NCBI GenBank assembly: GCA_016721425.1
Contig: JADKID010000023.1
Span: 24,375 to 88,374 of the forward strand
Direction of reading: 5' to 3'
Length of the DNA: 64,000 nucleotides
Origin: Bryobacterales bacterium
GTDB taxonomy: Bacteria > Acidobacteriota > Terriglobia > Bryobacterales > Bryobacteraceae
The translations under genes and the position numbers were made by a program. Numbering within the stretch: the stretch's first letter is position 1; the number at the start of each line of letters is the position of its first letter. Of the stretch, positions 15,469 through 23,145 are shown piece after piece. A model generated the notes under the pieces. It worked only from the letters and a program-made list of their open reading frames with translations. It searched no databases and was not told where the DNA came from.

Positions 15469-16452
15469 TCAGTGCGCGTAGAACACGATCCGGCTGCCCT
15501 CCTGCTCAAAGCGGAAGGGCACTTCCCGCAACTGCGACAACGCGGAGCGCACCTCGTCCTGCCGCTCCACCGGCACGGCAAACAGCAGAAAGCCGCCGCC
15601 GCCCGCGCCCAGCAGTTTGCCGCCGGTGGCGCCCGCCTGGCGGGCCGCTGCATACCATTGATCGATCTCCGCTGAGCTGATGCCGCCGGCCAGTTCCCGT
15701 TTCAGCATCCAGTTTTCGTGCAGGATCTCGCCCACGGCAGCGGGGTTGCCATTCTGCAATTCACTGCGCATGGTCTCGGCTAAGGCGGCGATGCGGTGGA
15801 GCCGGCCCTTGGCCGCCGCGTCGGTGGCCGAGGCAGCGCTCTGTTCGGCCAGGATCTCATTGGCGCTGCGCGTGGCTCCGGTGTAGAACATCATCAGCGA
15901 GCGTTCCAGCTCCACCACCACGCGCCGCTCGCAGATTACCGGGTCCACCATCACGGTCTCGTCGTTCTTAAACCGGATGAAGTTCAGTCCGCCGTAGGCC
16001 GCGGCGTATTGATCCTGCTTGCCGATGGCGCCGCCGCAGTGCTCCAGCTCCACACCGCAACTTTCCTGCGCCAGGTCCTCGGCGGAGCGGTACCGTCCCT
16101 CATAAGCCGACAGCGCGTGCAGCAGCCCGACGGTGAACGCGCTGGACGAACCCAGCCCGCTGCCACGCGAGGGGATATCGGCGATGGAGGTGATCTCGAT
16201 TCCGTTGCGCACGTGCAGTCGTTGCAGGCAGGCGCGCACGATACGGTGTTCGATCTGCTCCACCTGCTCCACTTCCTCGGTCTTGGAGTAGCTGACGCGG
16301 ATCCAGTGATCGAACTTCCGGTTCACCGTGATGTAGATGTACTTGTCGATGGTGGTGCTGAGCACGGCGCCGCCGAACTGCCGGTAGTAGGCGGGCAGGT
16401 CGCTGCCGCCGCCGGCGAAGCTCATGCGGAGTGGGGTCTTGCTGATAATCAT
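15469..16452 (-). CDS. hddA: D-glycero-alpha-D-manno-heptose 7-phosphate kinase (GHMP family)
   Basis: The 327-residue product begins MIISKTPLRMSFAGGGSDLP, the hallmark N-terminus of HddA-type GHMP kinases, with the phosphate-binding loop PSRGSGLGSSS at residues 94-104 and a GGKLLGAGGGGFLLF block near the C-terminus. It would convert heptose 7-phosphate to heptose 1,7-bisphosphate in GDP-D-glycero-D-manno-heptose synthesis. Its start overlaps the stop of the upstream fused guanylyltransferase/phosphatase gene (ATGA), which supplies the next two steps. The isomerase GmhA that begins the pathway is not in the window. Fucokinase-like relatives exist, but the context favours heptose. Confidence 0.88.
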   Translation of the reverse strand: MIISKTPLRMSFAGGGSDLPAYYRQFGGAVLSTTIDKYIYITVNRKFDHWIRVSYSKTEEVEQVEQIEHRIVRACLQRLHVRNGIEITSIADIPSRGSGLGSSSAFTVGLLHALSAYEGRYRSAEDLAQESCGVELEHCGGAIGKQDQYAAAYGGLNFIRFKNDETVMVDPVICERRVVVELERSLMMFYTGATRSANEILAEQSAASATDAAAKGRLHRIAALAETMRSELQNGNPAAVGEILHENWMLKRELAGGISSAEIDQWYAAARQAGATGGKLLGAGGGGFLLFAVPVERQDEVRSALSQLREVPFRFEQEGSRIVFYAH

Positions 16453-17738
16453 GAGAGAATCCGGGCCACGGCCGTGGCCGCGCTGTCTGTCCGAAACGTT
16501 GGTTCTGCCTGATACCGCCCATCCGCGCCGCCGTTGCCGGTGGCCACCAGCGCCGAGCGGATGCCGGCATTGTGGGCGGTGAGAATGTCCATGGTGGAAT
16601 CACCCACCATCCAGGATCGCGCCAGATCGATGCCCAGTTCGTCTGCCGCCTGGAGGATCATGCCGGGCTGCGGCTTGCGGCAGGCACACTCGATCTTCAG
16701 CTCGGGCCGCTCGCCGGGATAGCCGCCGTGGGGATGGTGCGGGCAGTAGTAGATCTGATCGAGATAGGCGCCCTCGCGTCCTAGCAGCGTCTCCAGCTTG
16801 TTGTGGAGGATGCGCAACTCGGCCACCGTGCAATCGCCGCGGGCGATCACCGGTTGGTTTGTGACCAGCACGGCCAGATACCCGGCGCGATTGGCGGCCC
16901 GCACCGCGGCGGCTGCGCCGGGCAGCAGTTCCAACTGATCCAGGCCGATCACCAGGGCTGTGCTTGCCGTCAGTGTGCCGTCGCGATCAAAGAACACCGC
17001 CGGACGCGCCCCCCGGCCCTGCGCCACGCGGCCAGCGAGGAAGTCCGCCTCCACCTTGTCGAGCCGCTCCGGTGTGCCGGCGTCCTTGATGTATTCCGTG
17101 CTGCGGTAGGCGGCGATGCGGTGGCCCTCGGACAGCATCAGGGGGAAGAGCTGTTTGGCGAAGTCGCCGGAACGGAACCGCCCGCGGTAGGCGGCCAGCA
17201 GGGGTTTGGTCAGCACGTAGGCTGCGGCATTGACGAGATTTTCCAGCCACTCGCCCTCCGCGTGCGGGTAGGGCAGGATGGTGCGCACGATGCCGCGCTC
17301 GTCCACCGCCAGCAGGTCCGAATCCTGCGGGTGGTCGTTGGGGTGCGCCAGCAGCGTGACATCGGCCTCCGTCTGGCGGTGGTATTGCAGAAAACGGTGG
17401 AGATCGATATCGAGCATCGTGTCGCCATACAGCACGATGAATTCATCCGCGAGCAGGTCCAGCGCCTCCAGCACGCAGCCGGCGGTACCGAGCGGCGTTG
17501 TCTCTTCGTGGAATTGAAACGAGACGCCCCAGCGCGAACCGTCGCCGCAGAATTCGCGAATGGCAGCCGCCCCATAGCCGGTCAGCACGACGATCTCCCG
17601 CACGCCCTGCGCGGCCGCCATCTCGATCTGATGCTGCAACAACGGCTTGCCGGCCACCGGCGCCAGCGGCTTGGGCAGGTCGCCGATGCGGCTGCGCAGC
17701 CGCGTGCCTTTGCCGCCCGCGATAATGGCTAGCTGCAT
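16449..17738 (-). CDS. Fused sugar-1-phosphate nucleotidyltransferase (HddC-like) and HAD phosphatase (GmhB-like)
   Basis: Two enzymes are joined in 429 residues. Residues 1-235 are a nucleotidyltransferase (LAIIAGGKGTRLR at the N-terminus, LPKPLAPVAGKP at 21-32, YGDTMLDID at 104-112), most like heptose-1-phosphate guanylyltransferases. Residues 245-429 are a HAD hydrolase with nucleophile D251 and D253 (FFDRDGTL), the GmhB zinc cluster (C332, H334, C351, C353 in CPHHPHGG and CACRKPQPGM) and D380 (VGDSTMD). Together they would dephosphorylate heptose 1,7-bisphosphate and then form GDP-heptose. In most genomes the activities are separate genes; fusion with HddA alongside makes a compact three-step unit. 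The start overlaps the upstream epimerase by ten bases. Confidence 0.88.
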   Translation of the reverse strand: MQLAIIAGGKGTRLRSRIGDLPKPLAPVAGKPLLQHQIEMAAAQGVREIVVLTGYGAAAIREFCGDGSRWGVSFQFHEETTPLGTAGCVLEALDLLADEFIVLYGDTMLDIDLHRFLQYHRQTEADVTLLAHPNDHPQDSDLLAVDERGIVRTILPYPHAEGEWLENLVNAAAYVLTKPLLAAYRGRFRSGDFAKQLFPLMLSEGHRIAAYRSTEYIKDAGTPERLDKVEADFLAGRVAQGRGARPAVFFDRDGTLTASTALVIGLDQLELLPGAAAAVRAANRAGYLAVLVTNQPVIARGDCTVAELRILHNKLETLLGREGAYLDQIYYCPHHPHGGYPGERPELKIECACRKPQPGMILQAADELGIDLARSWMVGDSTMDILTAHNAGIRSALVATGNGGADGRYQAEPTFRTDSAATAVARILS

Positions 17739-18706
17739 GGTTGTTTCAATTCCGCGTAAACCTCCCGAACGGCCCGTTCAATCGCCTGGCTGCTGGACAT
17801 GCTGGCTGTCCAGCCTAGCGCAGCCAGCTTAGCCACGGAATATTGGAACCGCGGCACGTCGCCCACCCAACCGCGAGCCCCGCCCGTGTAGCGTGCCGGC
17901 AAACCGGGGGCGCATTCGGCCAGAATCGCCGCGACAATCTCGCGTACCGTGATGCCGTCGTCCTGCGGCCCGATCAGGTAGCAGTTGCGCGGCCCGCTGG
18001 CATGCGCGCTGATATGCAGCATGGCCGCCAGCAGGTCCGAGACGTGCAGGTAGGGCTTGCGCTGCGAGCCGTCGCCCAGCACCTCCAGATCCGCAATACC
18101 GCCCCGAGCTTTTTGCCCGATAACGATTCGCCCGATCAGGTCGTAGAGAATGCCGTGCGTGGCGCGGCCGCCCACCACGTTGGGGAAACGGAAGATGAGC
18201 GCCTGGAACCCGGCGCTTTCCACCGCCGCGCTGATGGCCCCCTCGGATGCCAGCTTCATGGCGCCGTAGTTGGAGATGGGCCAGAGCGGGCCGGAGTCTT
18301 CATCCAGCGTCTGTGGCAGGTCGCCGTACACAGCCGAGGTGGAAGCAAAGCAAAGCCGCTTGATCCCGAATCGTTTCACCAGCTCCAGCGTGTGGCACGT
18401 GGTGAGGAAGGTGTCTTTGCGATCAATGGCGGCGTCGGCGGTGCCGGCGGGGATATCGGAGTTGGCGGCCAGGTGCCAGAGTTCAGCCACGCCGTCCAGA
18501 TCGCAGGCGGCCGGGGCAAGCGGGTCGGCCAAGTCCACTTCCAGGAGCCGGAAACGGCTGTTTTGTAGGGCGCTGGCGAGATTGGACCGCGTGCCACGGC
18601 TGAAGTTGTCCAACCCGGTCACCATCCGGCCCTGCGCCAGAAAGTAATCCACAAGGTGGCTGCCAATAAAGCCAGCTGCGCCCGTGATTGCGATGGATTC
18701 CGGCAT
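17729..18706 (-). CDS. NAD-dependent epimerase/dehydratase (UDP-glucose 4-epimerase-like)
   Basis: This 325-residue extended SDR has TGAAGFIGSHLVDYF with G9, G12 and G15, the ASTSAVYG serine block near 121-128 and the catalytic Y147-x3-K151 (YGAMK). The RFPNVVGGRATHG segment is typical of GalE-like and GDP-sugar epimerases. It leads the minus-strand operon that ends in hddA, so its substrate may be the GDP-heptose or a UDP-sugar for the same polymer. All catalytic residues are present. Confidence 0.85.
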   Translation of the reverse strand: MPESIAITGAAGFIGSHLVDYFLAQGRMVTGLDNFSRGTRSNLASALQNSRFRLLEVDLADPLAPAACDLDGVAELWHLAANSDIPAGTADAAIDRKDTFLTTCHTLELVKRFGIKRLCFASTSAVYGDLPQTLDEDSGPLWPISNYGAMKLASEGAISAAVESAGFQALIFRFPNVVGGRATHGILYDLIGRIVIGQKARGGIADLEVLGDGSQRKPYLHVSDLLAAMLHISAHASGPRNCYLIGPQDDGITVREIVAAILAECAPGLPARYTGGARGWVGDVPRFQYSVAKLAALGWTASMSSSQAIERAVREVYAELKQPCS

Positions 18707-18905
18707 GGATGCTCCCCTTCATCAAAACACCGATGGCGGAAGGCGTGCAATGAGAAACGCCGCGGGTCTGAATGTTCAGATGTCTGGACGGTTGCGGCTG
18801 CGGCTCGGATATTCCAGACCGCTCTCGCCCGTGCCGGATCTTGCCGCGATTTGCCCAACGCCGGCAGCCCTATCCCGCCGTGCAACGCTACACTGATAAT
18901 TTGCG
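18707..18905. promoter_or_regulatory. Divergent intergenic region with a copy of the partition-type repeat
   Basis: This 199-base spacer must hold promoters for both the heptose operon (minus) and the glucuronokinase-like gene (plus). Bases 18770-18795 carry TGTTCAGATGTCTGGACGG, sharing an exact 13-mer with the repeat near 2835 and ACGGTTG with the cluster at 2521. GATAAT near 18894 is close to the ATG at 18906, and no ribosome site is visible, so the plus-strand transcript could be leaderless. Confidence 0.4.
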
Positions 18906-19946
18906 ATGTTGATCCACACCAATGCTTGGGCTCGCGCGGGTTTGATCGGAAATCCTTCGGACGGTTACTTTGGCAAGACCATCGCCTTCACCGTCCGCAA
19001 CTACCGGGCGCATGTGGTGATCTACGAATCGCCGCGCATCCAGATCGTTGGAGGTTTTCGGGACCGCATGGACTTCGGCAGTTGCGCCGAGTTTCTCGAC
19101 GATGTCCACCGCAACGGCTACTACGGCGGAGTCCGGCTGATCAAGGCTGCCATCAAGCGCTTCAGTGACTGGTGTCGAGTGCACGGCCTGCCGTTCGACC
19201 GGAATTTCACCATCGAGTACGACACCAACATCCCGGTGCGTGTCGGCATGGCGGGCTCCAGTGCCATCATCACGGCCACAATGCGCGCCCTGATGCGCTT
19301 TTTCGGCGTGGCGATCCCCGTGCCGCTGCTGCCTGGTGTCATTCTCAGTGTGGAAATGGAAGAGCTTGGGATCGGGGCCGGTCTCCAGGATCGCGTGATT
19401 CAGGTTTATGAAGGCGTCGTCTTCATGGATTTCGACAAGGCCAAGATGGAGCGGCAGGGCCACGGCGACTACGAACCGATGGACGCCCGCCAGTTGCCGC
19501 CTCTTTACGTCGCCTTCCATGACAACCTTGCCGAGGGCACCGAGATCACCCACAACGACCTGCGCAGCCGCTTCAACCGCGGCGACAGGAACGTGGTGGA
19601 CGCCATGCTGCAGTGGGCTGCCTATGCCGAAGAAGCGCACGAGCTCATCACGGCCGGCCAGGGGAGCCGGATCGGTCCGCTGATGAATGAGGCATTTGAC
19701 CTTCGCGCCCGCCTCATCCGCATCAGCCCGGGCAACCGCGAGCTGATCGACCGGGGCCGCAACCTGGGCGCCTACACGCAGTTCTGCGGCTCCGGCGGGG
19801 CCATCGTCGGCTGCTATGACGGAGATCCGGAGCGGCTCAGCCGGCTCCAGGAATCCTATGCCGCGATGGGCGCCACTCTACTTGTGCCGAAGATTGATGC
19901 TTGTGCCGAAAACGGAGGAGTAACCCCGCCCCATGATTGTTCGTAA
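18906..19946 (+). CDS. GHMP kinase, glucuronokinase-like
   Basis: The 346-residue protein has the N-terminal block GLIGNPSDGYFGKTIAFTV (residues 12-30) that I associate with glucuronokinases and related uronate kinases, and the GHMP ATP loop PVRVGMAGSSA at residues 110-120. A C-terminal FCGSGGAIVG matches GHMP motif 3. It would phosphorylate C1 of a sugar acid such as glucuronate. The overlapping downstream gene (14 bases) is a GalU-like uridylyltransferase that could turn the product into UDP-sugar, a salvage route best known in plants. Another GHMP substrate such as a heptose or L-fucose cannot be excluded. Confidence 0.72.
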   Translation: MLIHTNAWARAGLIGNPSDGYFGKTIAFTVRNYRAHVVIYESPRIQIVGGFRDRMDFGSCAEFLDDVHRNGYYGGVRLIKAAIKRFSDWCRVHGLPFDRNFTIEYDTNIPVRVGMAGSSAIITATMRALMRFFGVAIPVPLLPGVILSVEMEELGIGAGLQDRVIQVYEGVVFMDFDKAKMERQGHGDYEPMDARQLPPLYVAFHDNLAEGTEITHNDLRSRFNRGDRNVVDAMLQWAAYAEEAHELITAGQGSRIGPLMNEAFDLRARLIRISPGNRELIDRGRNLGAYTQFCGSGGAIVGCYDGDPERLSRLQESYAAMGATLLVPKIDACAENGGVTPPHDCS

Positions 19947-20823
19947 AGCTGTCATTCCCGCCGCCGGCATGGGGACGCGCTTCCTACCCGCCACCAAGAG
20001 CATGCCGAAGGAGATGCTGCCGATCGTCGATAAACCGGTGCTCCAGTTTGTCATCGAAGAGGCCGTAGCCAGCGGCATTGAGGACATCCTGATTGTCACC
20101 GGCCGCGGTAAGCAGGCCATTGAAAACCACTTCGACTACAACCCGGAGCTGGAGCTGTTTCTCCATTCCGCAGGCAAGCAGCATCTGGCGGACCAGGTGC
20201 GCGGCATCGGGGACCGCGTGCAGATCCACTACATCCGGCAGAAGGAGCAACTTGGCCTGGGCGACGCCATTCGTCTGGCCCGCGCGCACATGGGCAGCGA
20301 GCCCTTCGCGGTGCTGCTCGGCGATACCATCATCGATCCGCCGGAGGGGCAGAGCCCCGGTCTGCGGCAGTTGCTGGATGCTTTTGACGTCACGCAGGCG
20401 AGTGTCGTGGCTGTGCACCGGGTCCCGCCGGAATGGGTGAGCCGCTACGGCATTGTCGACGGTGTGCCGGAACCGGGGCGGGACGATCTGCTCCGGCTGA
20501 AAAAGCTGGTGGAAAAGCCGGCCGTAAATGTGGCGCCCAGCAATTTGGCCATCGCCGGCCGCTACATCTTCACAAATGCCATTTTTGATTGCATTGATGC
20601 GACGCAAACCGGTGTGGGCGGAGAGATCCAGTTGACCGATGCCATGAATCTGCTGGCCCAGCAAGCACCGGTTTATGCGCTGGCCTGGCAGGCGCGCCGC
20701 TTCGATATCGGCAACCGGTTGGAGTACGCCAAATGCTTCATTGAGATGGCGTTACGCCGGCCGGACACCGGTGAGGCCCTGCGCGTGTTCCTGAAGGGAC
20801 TGCTGGGTGACGCGGCTGGATGA
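19933..20823 (+). CDS. galU: UTP-glucose-1-phosphate uridylyltransferase
   Basis: The 296-residue enzyme opens with VIPAAGMGTRFLPATKSMPK and EMLP (residues 7-30), the GalU signature including the catalytic GxGTR and the PKEMLP lysine, and has FAVLLGDTII and VEKP blocks and a C-terminal FDIGNRLEYAKCFIEMAL. It joins UTP to a sugar 1-phosphate. The gene overlaps the glucuronokinase-like gene by 14 bases, so the partner substrate may be glucuronate 1-phosphate rather than only glucose 1-phosphate. The nearby dehydrogenase on the other strand could also use its product. Confidence 0.92.
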   Translation: MIVRKAVIPAAGMGTRFLPATKSMPKEMLPIVDKPVLQFVIEEAVASGIEDILIVTGRGKQAIENHFDYNPELELFLHSAGKQHLADQVRGIGDRVQIHYIRQKEQLGLGDAIRLARAHMGSEPFAVLLGDTIIDPPEGQSPGLRQLLDAFDVTQASVVAVHRVPPEWVSRYGIVDGVPEPGRDDLLRLKKLVEKPAVNVAPSNLAIAGRYIFTNAIFDCIDATQTGVGGEIQLTDAMNLLAQQAPVYALAWQARRFDIGNRLEYAKCFIEMALRRPDTGEALRVFLKGLLGDAAG

Positions 20824-20913
20824 TCAGGTCGGGCAACGTTCCCTGCAAGGAACTGAGACCGGGCGGTTTGGAGCGTGCCTTGTTATACTGAGGGCGCAAT
20901 CCCCGTATCAGAC

Positions 20914-21579
20914 ATGGCTACCAGACCCTTTGCTTTTCTTGCCCGGCGAGAGTTTCAGATCATCACTGCGGTGTTGCTTCTGCAGGCCGCGGCGCTGTAC
21001 GGTATTTCGCGCAAGGAAATCACGCCTGTAAAGCCGCCGTTGCGGCAGATTGCGGACGAGTTTTCTGGCGGTTGGGTCAAGGTGCAGGAGGGCGTGGTTG
21101 AGCAGGAAGTGAAGGACGTTCTGCAGGCGGACGATCTGCTCAGTCGGACCTATGCCTCCCCGGGTAAGGGAGTGGTTAGTTTCTTCATTGCCGCCTTTGA
21201 GACGCAGCGCGATGGCAAAGCGCCACACTCTCCCAAGAACTGCCTTCCGGGCGCGGGTTGGATGCCGTTGATTTTCGATCGCCCGGAGATCGCGATTCCT
21301 GGTGAGGCCCAGCCCATCTCCATCAACCGTTACGTCATCCAGAAGGGCAGCAGCCAATCCATCGTTCTGTATTGGTATCAATCACACAACCGCGTTGTCG
21401 CCAGCGAATACGCCGCAAAACTCTATCTGGTTCTCGATGCGATCCGCTATAACCGCTCCGATACCGCCCTGGTCCGGGTAGTAGCGGACGCTTCCGACGG
21501 AAACACCGAAGAGGCTACCGGGAGGGCTCTGGATTTCGTCAGGGCGAGCTACCCGCAAATCAAGCCATACATGCCCTGA
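20914..21579 (+). CDS. epsI: EpsI-type exosortase-associated protein (DUF3485)
   Basis: I choose the ATG at 20914 (MATRPFAFLARREFQ); an upstream in-frame ATG at 20875 would add 13 untypical residues. A single N-terminal membrane helix at about 12-32 is followed by a periplasmic domain with HSPKNCLPGAGWMPL and VLYWYQSHNRVV, the conserved cysteine and aromatic blocks of the EpsI family. In many bacteria EpsI is fused or next to exosortase, the membrane transpeptidase that processes PEP-CTERM proteins, and is needed for exopolysaccharide production. No exosortase is seen in this window. TATACT at 20884-20889 may be its -10 box. Confidence 0.85.
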   Translation: MATRPFAFLARREFQIITAVLLLQAAALYGISRKEITPVKPPLRQIADEFSGGWVKVQEGVVEQEVKDVLQADDLLSRTYASPGKGVVSFFIAAFETQRDGKAPHSPKNCLPGAGWMPLIFDRPEIAIPGEAQPISINRYVIQKGSSQSIVLYWYQSHNRVVASEYAAKLYLVLDAIRYNRSDTALVRVVADASDGNTEEATGRALDFVRASYPQIKPYMP

Positions 21580-21599
21580 CCGCGGGTGGCCTCGCGGCG

Positions 21600-22931
21600 C
21601 TACAGCCGGTGGATCTTGTCGGATTGAATCCCCTTCAACGCGTTGCGCGTGTCGACGATCAGGCGCGCTTTCTCTACCACTGCGGTGTAATCCAGGGCGG
21701 AGTGGTTGGTGATGATCACCACGCAATCGGCCGCGGCCAGCGTCTCATCGCTGTTGTCGCTTGTGAAGGTCTTCCCCTCCAGCACCAGCGAAGCGACGAA
21801 AGGATCGCTGTAAGTCACCCGAGCGCCGCGCTTTTCCAGCAGGTGGATGACATCGAGCGCGGGCGATTCCCGCATGTCGTCGATGTCCTTTTTGTACGCC
21901 ACGCCGAGAATGTGTAGATGGGAACCGCGCAGAGGTTTGGTCACCTCATTGAGCACGTCCTGGATCTTATCGGTGACAAATTGCGGCATTTGGCCGTTGA
22001 TGTAGCCAGCCAGTTCAATGAATCGCGCTTCGATGCCGGACTGCTTGGTCTTCCAGGAGAGATAGAACGGATCGATGGGAATGCAATGCCCGCCCAGGCC
22101 TGGCCCGGGATAGAACGGCATGAATCCAAACGGTTTGGTGGCCGCCGCGTCGATGATCTCCCAGACATCAATGTTCATGCGGTTGCACATGATTGCCAGC
22201 TCGTTCACTAGCGCGATGTTGATCATGCGGAAGGTGTTTTCCAGCAGCTTCACCATCTCCGCCACGCGTGTGGAGCTCACTGGCACGACATGCTCCAGCG
22301 CCTGGCTATAGAACAGGGCGCCGATCTCGGTGCAGACCGGCGTGATGCCGCCCACGACCTTGGGAATATTCTTGGTCTGGAAGTGGGGGTTGCCGGGGTC
22401 CACCCGCTCCGGTGAGAAGCAGAGAAAGAAGTCCTGGCCCACCTTCAATCCAGTGGCTTCAAAGATCGGCAGCAGCAACTCATCGGTGGTGCCGGGATAC
22501 GTGGTCGACTCCAGGATCACCAGGATGCCGGGATGGGCGTGGTGCGCCACCGCTTGCGCGGCGGAGACCACATAGCTCATATCCGGGTCTTTCGTCTTGC
22601 GCAGCGGCGTGGGAACGGCAATGTTGACGGTGTCGAGCGTGGCAATCGCGGCGAAATCCGTGGTTGCCGAAAGGCGTCCGGCCTCCACCAGCTCGCGAAC
22701 CTCCTCGCCCGGTACGTCCTGTATGTAGCTGATTCCCTTGTTGAGGCTGTCTACTTTGGACTGCGAGACATCGATACCGACCACGGTGAAGCCTGCCTTG
22801 GCATATTCAACGGCCAGGGGGAGGCCCACATAACCCAGGCCAACGACGCAGACCCGTGCGGTTTTGGAGGAAATGCGTTGCTTCAACTCCTCTGGAGAGG
22901 TGGGGGGGGTGTATGTTGTTGTTGAGGGCAT
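21600..22931 (-). CDS. UDP-sugar 6-dehydrogenase (UDP-GlcNAc/UDP-Glc dehydrogenase family)
   Basis: The likely start is the ATG at 22931 (443 residues); a longer in-frame extension to 23264 reads poorly as protein. The Rossmann motif VGLGYVGLP (G31, G33, G36), STTYPGTT, VKLLENTFRMINIALVNELA and the catalytic cysteine C283 in GPGLGGHCIPIDPFYLSW identify a UDP-sugar dehydrogenase that oxidises C6 to a carboxylate in two NAD-dependent steps. The wording around the cysteine is closest to WbpA/TviB-like UDP-N-acetylhexosamine dehydrogenases. It supplies a uronic acid for the polymer. A run of eight G/C at 22902-22909 lies in the N-terminal Pro-rich codons. Confidence 0.92.
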   Translation of the reverse strand: MPSTTTYTPPTSPEELKQRISSKTARVCVVGLGYVGLPLAVEYAKAGFTVVGIDVSQSKVDSLNKGISYIQDVPGEEVRELVEAGRLSATTDFAAIATLDTVNIAVPTPLRKTKDPDMSYVVSAAQAVAHHAHPGILVILESTTYPGTTDELLLPIFEATGLKVGQDFFLCFSPERVDPGNPHFQTKNIPKVVGGITPVCTEIGALFYSQALEHVVPVSSTRVAEMVKLLENTFRMINIALVNELAIMCNRMNIDVWEIIDAAATKPFGFMPFYPGPGLGGHCIPIDPFYLSWKTKQSGIEARFIELAGYINGQMPQFVTDKIQDVLNEVTKPLRGSHLHILGVAYKKDIDDMRESPALDVIHLLEKRGARVTYSDPFVASLVLEGKTFTSDNSDETLAAADCVVIITNHSALDYTAVVEKARLIVDTRNALKGIQSDKIHRL

Positions 22932-23145
22932 ATAGAGATATGGGCGTTCCGGCCGCCACGAGTCATAGCATAGCAAGGTAGAGAAATGACGGCACATGGC
23001 GGAGCCGGCCATTCCCGAGCGCTGGACGGAGATCAGCGGGGCTGGGGTGGGGGCGCTCAGGATGCGTCCGCCTGCCTGAAGTGGCATGATGAATTGGGGC
23101 GGTATGGCTCTAAACCCAATGTCCACGAAGGTTGCGGATTCGATC

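Noticed and set aside
21580..21599. Terminator between epsI and the dehydrogenase
   Set aside because: CCGCG/CGCGG is only a 5-bp stem in a 20-base spacer and there is no T run; too weak to list as a feature.
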